Notes under the pieces: model-generated | What the model saw: only the letters and a program-made list of their open reading frames with translations | Told to the model about the DNA's origin: nothing | The model's database searches: none | Position numbers and translations under genes: made by a program | From: an uncultured Kouleothrix sp. | Lineage (GTDB): Bacteria > Chloroflexota > Chloroflexia > Chloroflexales > Roseiflexaceae | DNA: 9,483 nt | Assembly (NCBI GenBank): GCA_937858455.1 | Contig: CALLYN010000933.1 | Span: 1 to 9,483 of the forward strand | Direction: 5' to 3' | Part shown: positions 6,286 through 9,483 of the stretch, piece by piece | Layout of the letters: every line of letters begins with the position of its first letter | Position numbering within the stretch: position 1 is the first letter of the stretch

Positions 6286-7266
6286 ATGTTGCTGGCAGGT
6301 GATATCGGCGGCACCAAAACCGTTCTGGCGATCTATGCGGCCGATCAGCGCGCGCCGCTGGCCGAGCAAACGTTCCCCAGCGGCAGCTACGCCAGCCTCG
6401 AGGCGCTGGTGCGCGCTTTCCTCGCGGCCCAGCCGCATCCCGTCGAGTATGCCAGCTTTGGCGTCGCTGGCCCGGTCGTCGCTGGCCGCGCCGAGGTCAC
6501 CAACTTGCCCTGGAAAATGAGCGAGCCGGGTCTGAAAGCCGAGCTTGGCCTGCGCGATGTCAAGCTGCTGAACGATCTCGAGTCGATCGCCTATGCCGTT
6601 CCGCGCCTCGAGGCCGCCGATCTCCACACGATCAACCCCGGCGAGCCTGTCCCCGGCGGCGCCATCGCGGTGATCGCGCCGGGCACCGGCCTCGGCGAGG
6701 CGTTTCTCACCAGCGATGGCGGGCGCTACCGCGCGCACCCCTCCGAGGGCGGGCACGCCTCGTTCGCCCCCAACGACGAGATGCAGCTCGACTTGCTGCT
6801 CTACCTGCACCGGCGCATTGGCCACGTCAGCTGCGAGCGCGTCTGCTCCGGCCTCGGCATCCCGAACATCTATGCCTTTCTCAAAGCTCACGGCCACGTC
6901 GAGCCCGAGTGGCTCGCCGAGCGCCTCGCCGCCTCCGCCGACCCCACTCCCGTGATCGTCACCGCCGGGCTCGATACCGCGCGACCCTGCGCGATCTGCG
7001 TCGCAACGCTGCGCCTGTTCGTCTCGATCCTCGGCGCCGAGGCCGGCAACCTGGCGCTCAAGGTTCTGTCTACCGGCGGCCTCTACATCGGCGGCGGCAT
7101 ACCGCCGCGCATTCTGCCGGTGCTCCAGCAGCAGGATTTTATGGACGCATTTCTCAACAAGGGTCGCTTCACCGAGATGCTCGAGCGCATGCCAGTCAAT
7201 ATCATCCTCAATCCCAAGGCCGCCCTGCTTGGCGCCGCCGCGTATGGCCTGGCCGCCTGGGGCTAG
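6286..7266 (+). CDS. glk: Glucokinase (Glk family, non-ROK)
   Basis: A 326-residue cytoplasmic kinase that phosphorylates glucose to glucose-6-phosphate with ATP. The N-terminal phosphate-binding loop is DIGGTKT (6-12). GVAGPV (59-64), LLNDLESIAYA (94-104, with the catalytic-base Asp97), GTGLGEAF (133-140) and SEGGH (153-157, sugar-binding Glu154 and His157) are in the right order, and TGGLYIGGG lies near the end. The zinc-binding CXCGXXGC motif of ROK kinases is absent, so this is the E. coli Glk-type family (PF02685), and the length matches. The start ATG 6286 follows a near-ideal AGGAGG (6275-6280). The gamma-carbonic-anhydrase-like gene starts 10 bases after the stop, so they form an operon. 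The divergent gnd-zwf pair uses its product. Confidence 0.93.
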   Translation: MLLAGDIGGTKTVLAIYAADQRAPLAEQTFPSGSYASLEALVRAFLAAQPHPVEYASFGVAGPVVAGRAEVTNLPWKMSEPGLKAELGLRDVKLLNDLESIAYAVPRLEAADLHTINPGEPVPGGAIAVIAPGTGLGEAFLTSDGGRYRAHPSEGGHASFAPNDEMQLDLLLYLHRRIGHVSCERVCSGLGIPNIYAFLKAHGHVEPEWLAERLAASADPTPVIVTAGLDTARPCAICVATLRLFVSILGAEAGNLALKVLSTGGLYIGGGIPPRILPVLQQQDFMDAFLNKGRFTEMLERMPVNIILNPKAALLGAAAYGLAAWG

Positions 7267-7276
7267 AAAGGTTGCT

Positions 7277-7807
7277 ATGCCGAATACCGAATTTCCCGAT
7301 CTCGGCGATCACCTCGAGATCGATCAAAGCGCCTTCGTCTCGCCGTATGCCTACGTTCACGGCACCGTCTGCATCGGCGCTTGCTCCAGCGTCTGGCCCA
7401 TGGTCGTTATCCGTGGCGACAAAGGCCAGATCACGATTGGCCAGCGCACCAATGTGCAGGATGGTAGCGTCCTGCACGCCGACCCCGACGCCTACCTTAC
7501 AATCGGCGATGGTGTGACGATTGGTCACGGCGCGATCGTGCACGGCTGCACCGTCGCCGATGATGTGCTGATCGGCATGGGCGCGGTCATTCTCAACCAC
7601 GCCCAGATCGGCGCCGGCTGCCTGATCGCCGCCCGCGCGCTCGTCACCGAAGGCACCGTCGTGCCGCCAAACTCGCTAGTGGTCGGCGTCCCCGGTGTTG
7701 TCAAGCACCTGCGCGATGGCCAGCTTGCCCGCATTCGCCGCAACGCCCAAACCTACGTCGATCTTGCTGCGCTGTATCTTGCCAAAGCGCGCGAGCTGGC
7801 ACAATAA
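7277..7807 (+). CDS. Gamma-carbonic-anhydrase-like hexapeptide protein (YrdA/PaaY/CaiE type)
   Basis: A 176-residue left-handed beta-helix protein made of hexapeptide repeats ([LIV]-G-x-x-x-x). The three expected metal ligands are H67, H84 and H89 (LHAD, GHGAIVHGC). The conserved R46-G-D48 pair and N59-V-Q61-D62, which organise the active site and trimer contact in archaeal Cam, are also in place. The acidic loop of Cam with its proton-shuttle glutamate is missing, as in YrdA-type relatives, so catalytic activity is uncertain. The protein should form a trimer in the cytoplasm. The start ATG 7277 has GAAAGG (7266-7271) before it, overlapping the glk stop; the frame upstream of it runs inside glk and is not used. 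Co-transcription with glk is likely. A link between the two functions is not obvious. Confidence 0.9.
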   Translation: MPNTEFPDLGDHLEIDQSAFVSPYAYVHGTVCIGACSSVWPMVVIRGDKGQITIGQRTNVQDGSVLHADPDAYLTIGDGVTIGHGAIVHGCTVADDVLIGMGAVILNHAQIGAGCLIAARALVTEGTVVPPNSLVVGVPGVVKHLRDGQLARIRRNAQTYVDLAALYLAKARELAQ

Positions 7808-7937
7808 CAAACTTGCTCCTAGTTCGCGCGGGTATTGCTGCTGAAAAACGCTGTCGGCGCGCGTAAGCTTGCCTCGTAGAGCAATCAGATACCAACGGTA
7901 CTTTTTGATCAGCGTATGCGGTTTTTTCGCGCGCAGC

Positions 7938-7966
7938 GGGGTATGGCCCCTCGCGTACCCCCTTTT
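7938..7966 (+). terminator. Weak terminator candidate after the glk operon
   Basis: GGGGTA (7938-7943) pairs with TACCCC (7956-7961), with a 12-base loop, and is followed by C and four T. It lies 130 bases after the carbonic-anhydrase-like stop and about 50 before the next gene's start. The stem is short and an alternative GGGG/CCCC pairing competes with it. Confidence 0.3.
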
Positions 7967-7997
7967 CAAACAGGCACTAATAAGCATAAGCAGCCAT

Positions 7998-8005
7998 AGA
8001 AGGAG
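7998..8005 (+). promoter_or_regulatory. Ribosome binding site that sets the start of the glucosaminidase-like gene
   Basis: AGAAGGAG lies seven bases before ATG 8013. It favours the 195-residue product over an in-frame TTG at 7869 that has no Shine-Dalgarno sequence. Confidence 0.75.
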
Positions 8006-8012
8006 CGAGGCT

Positions 8013-8600
8013 ATGCCGTTTTCAGCCGACAGCCCAATTCTCACCGGCTCCATCCTGGCTACCCCCGAGCAGTGCGCCCGCTTTATGCTTGTCCGCGCCC
8101 ATGGCGAGTATACCGAGGTCGATATTCGCACCGCGATTGTTCCGGCCTACTTCGCGGTCTGCGCCAGCGTCGGCATGGATCCGGTCATGCTGCTGGCCCA
8201 GATGATTCACGAGACTGGCAACCTCACCTCGTGGTGGTCGCAGCGGCCGCGCCGCAATCCGGCTGGCATTGGGGTCACCGGCCGCTCCAATGCCGCTCAG
8301 CCTGCCGCCGGGGCGTGGGCTATGCGTGATGGTGTATGGTTCGAAGGGGTTTCGTTCGCAAGTTGGAAAGATGAGTCGGTGCCAGCCCATGCCGGGCGGC
8401 TGTTGGCCTATGCGCTCCGCGACGATCAGGCCACTCCCGCTCAGCGCGCGCTGATCGCCCGTGCGCTTGGCTATCGGCCGCTGCCAGCCGGCTTTCGCGG
8501 TGTGGCTTCCACCTGGCGCGGCCTGAATGGGCGCTGGGCAGTTCCCGGCACCACCTACGCCGACAAAATCGCCGAGCTTGCCAACGCAATCGTTCGCTGA
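8013..8600 (+). CDS. Glucosaminidase/lysozyme-like domain protein, probable peptidoglycan hydrolase
   Basis: A 195-residue protein that resembles glucosaminidase (GH73-like) muralytic domains. About residues 40-90 read as helix, then GMDPVMLLAQMIHETGNLTS with the likely catalytic Glu67 in HETG, then NPAGIGVTG, which matches the family's 'N-x-x-G-I' block. Later, GVSFASWKD and the final WRGLNGRWAVPGTTYADKI segment with AELANAI resemble the usual domain end, where a Tyr-Ala-Asp/Glu-Lys-Ile helix closes the fold. Such enzymes cleave cell-wall glycan between GlcNAc and MurNAc. No signal peptide is visible from this start. The in-frame upstream extension to TTG 7869 would add a basic, partly hydrophobic stretch. 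Chloroflexota walls are thin and some lineages have unusual walls, so the target is uncertain. It stands alone between the glk operon and the rRNA operon. The exact family needs a profile search. Confidence 0.6.
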   Translation: MPFSADSPILTGSILATPEQCARFMLVRAHGEYTEVDIRTAIVPAYFAVCASVGMDPVMLLAQMIHETGNLTSWWSQRPRRNPAGIGVTGRSNAAQPAAGAWAMRDGVWFEGVSFASWKDESVPAHAGRLLAYALRDDQATPAQRALIARALGYRPLPAGFRGVASTWRGLNGRWAVPGTTYADKIAELANAIVR

Positions 8601-8720
8601 TACCGGCACGCAATCCCAAAAATTGCTCGAATCTTGTAGTGGCCACGTGCCGTCGCCGGTGCAGTGCGAAGCGCATTCTGAAGAGCTCTAGCGCCTTTTC
8701 ACTGGCCGTTCAAGTACGAT
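8601..8720. other. Spacer between the glucosaminidase-like gene and the rRNA promoter
   Basis: A long-range inverted repeat, CGGCACG/CGTGCCG (8604-8610 / 8646-8652), encloses a small hairpin GCAAT/ATTGC (8610-8614 / 8622-8626). No T-tract follows, so termination is only a possibility. The rest shows no gene; it may hold upstream activating sequence for the rRNA promoter, but I cannot point to a site. Confidence 0.4.
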
Positions 8721-8749
8721 TTGACAAGTACGGGGGAGGGTGGTATACT
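8721..8749 (+). promoter_or_regulatory. rRNA operon promoter P1
   Basis: TTGACA (8721-8726), a spacer of exactly 17 bases, and TATACT (8744-8749) with a TGG extension. It is a near-consensus housekeeping promoter. The predicted start is near 8756, about 390 bases before the mature 16S. Confidence 0.9.
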
Positions 8750-8841
8750 CCGCCACGTTGCGAGTGCGGGTGGCCACCGCCGCACGGCTCGCTTCCGTTG
8801 ACAACCACGCGCTGCTCGCACTCGCCGCTGCGCCGCTGCTC

Positions 8842-8870
8842 TTGACAGCCCGCCGCACCTGTGCTATACT
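8842..8870 (+). promoter_or_regulatory. rRNA operon promoter P2
   Basis: TTGACA (8842-8847), a 17-base spacer and TATACT (8865-8870) preceded by TGC. It has the same strength and layout as P1, 121 bases downstream. The predicted start is near 8877, giving a ~270-base leader. Confidence 0.9.
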
Positions 8871-9147
8871 GCGCCTCGTTGGTCGCCGTCGTCTCACCGC
8901 TTCACCGCGGTAGACCCAACAATCCGGGCTTTGGGCTTCTCCCTCCCTCGCGAACCGCGCCGCTGCCTCCGCAGCGGAGACGTCGCCAGGTGGCTCGCAC
9001 GCCTCCGCGTCGATGCCCCCTGGTTTTTTGTTCGCCTTCCGTCTCGCCCGCCCGGCTGCACCTTCACAACTGAATCGTGATGATGACCACATCGCGTCCA
9101 GCGTCGGCTGGTGGTCCGTCGGAGCTCGCTCCGACCCCTCCAGCCAT
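8871..9147 (+). other. Structured 16S rRNA leader
   Basis: This transcribed, non-coding region precedes the 16S. In order it holds a hairpin CCGCTGC-ctcc-GCAGCGG (8960-8977), a terminator-like hairpin followed by six T (8986-9029), a composite stem GACCAC/GTGGTC (9085-9090 / 9111-9116) enclosing CAGC/GCTG (9099-9102 / 9107-9110), and a hairpin GTCGGAG-ctcg-CTCCGAC (9118-9135) that ends 12 bases before the 16S. No protein gene is supported. The 3' hairpins could guide 5'-end processing of the precursor. Confidence 0.65.
8986..9029 (+). terminator. Terminator-like hairpin with T6 inside the rRNA leader
   Basis: CCAGG (8986-8990) pairs with CCTGG (9019-9023), then GGC (8992-8994) with GCC (9015-9017), and ACGC/GCGT (8999-9002 / 9007-9010) closes the tip. 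Six T (9024-9029) follow directly. It lies about 110 bases after the P2 start and 119 before the 16S. It could be an attenuator overcome by rRNA antitermination, or only a leader stem. Confidence 0.45.

Positions 9148-9483
<336 letters not shown>

Noticed and set aside
6048..6302. Plus-strand reading frame overlapping the glk start
   Set aside because: It covers the glk promoter and ribosome binding site, has no recognisable domain and no ribosome binding site of its own.

Overview
The window is a high-GC bacterial chromosome segment. The 16S rRNA start at the right edge, including the run GGAGGCAGCAGCAAGG, fits a Chloroflexota member, probably near Roseiflexus or Kouleothrix. That placement rests on recalled 16S features and gene style, not on a search. 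Every clear gene belongs to a known family. I found no CRISPR array, transposase, phage gene or tRNA, and no convincing undescribed multi-gene system.

Layout. (1) 1-467: C-terminal end of an MFS exporter on the plus strand. It converges on a small YflT-type stress protein (531-1004, minus) that carries a near-identical 54-bp tandem repeat array. A strong hairpin lies between the two stops. (2) 1005-1222: a low-GC gap holding an unexplained nested inverted-repeat (foldback) structure. (3) 1223-5964, minus strand, read right to left: gnd (6-phosphogluconate dehydrogenase), zwf (glucose-6-phosphate dehydrogenase), a diacylglycerol/lipid kinase-like protein, and a TolB-like beta-propeller lipoprotein. 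A 14-bp perfect inverted repeat separates gnd from zwf. The lipid kinase has its own extended -10 placed so that its mRNA may be leaderless. (4) 5965-6285: a divergent control region with a promoter candidate for each direction. (5) 6286-7807, plus strand: glucokinase and, 10 bases later, a gamma-carbonic-anhydrase-like protein. (6) 8013-8600, plus strand: a probable glucosaminidase-type muralytic domain protein. (7) 8721-9483: an rRNA operon start with two textbook promoters, a structured leader containing a terminator-like hairpin, and the first ~336 bases of 16S rRNA.

How it fits together. Glucokinase makes glucose-6-phosphate, which Zwf and Gnd oxidise for NAD(P)H and pentoses. The divergent glk / gnd-zwf arrangement is therefore a compact glucose-to-pentose-phosphate locus. 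The 6-phosphogluconolactonase gene that often accompanies zwf is not in the window. The most interesting non-coding signals are the leader of the rRNA operon, the foldback at 1030-1157, the gnd-zwf stem-loop, and a recurring extended -10 motif (TGnTATAC) at four promoter candidates.
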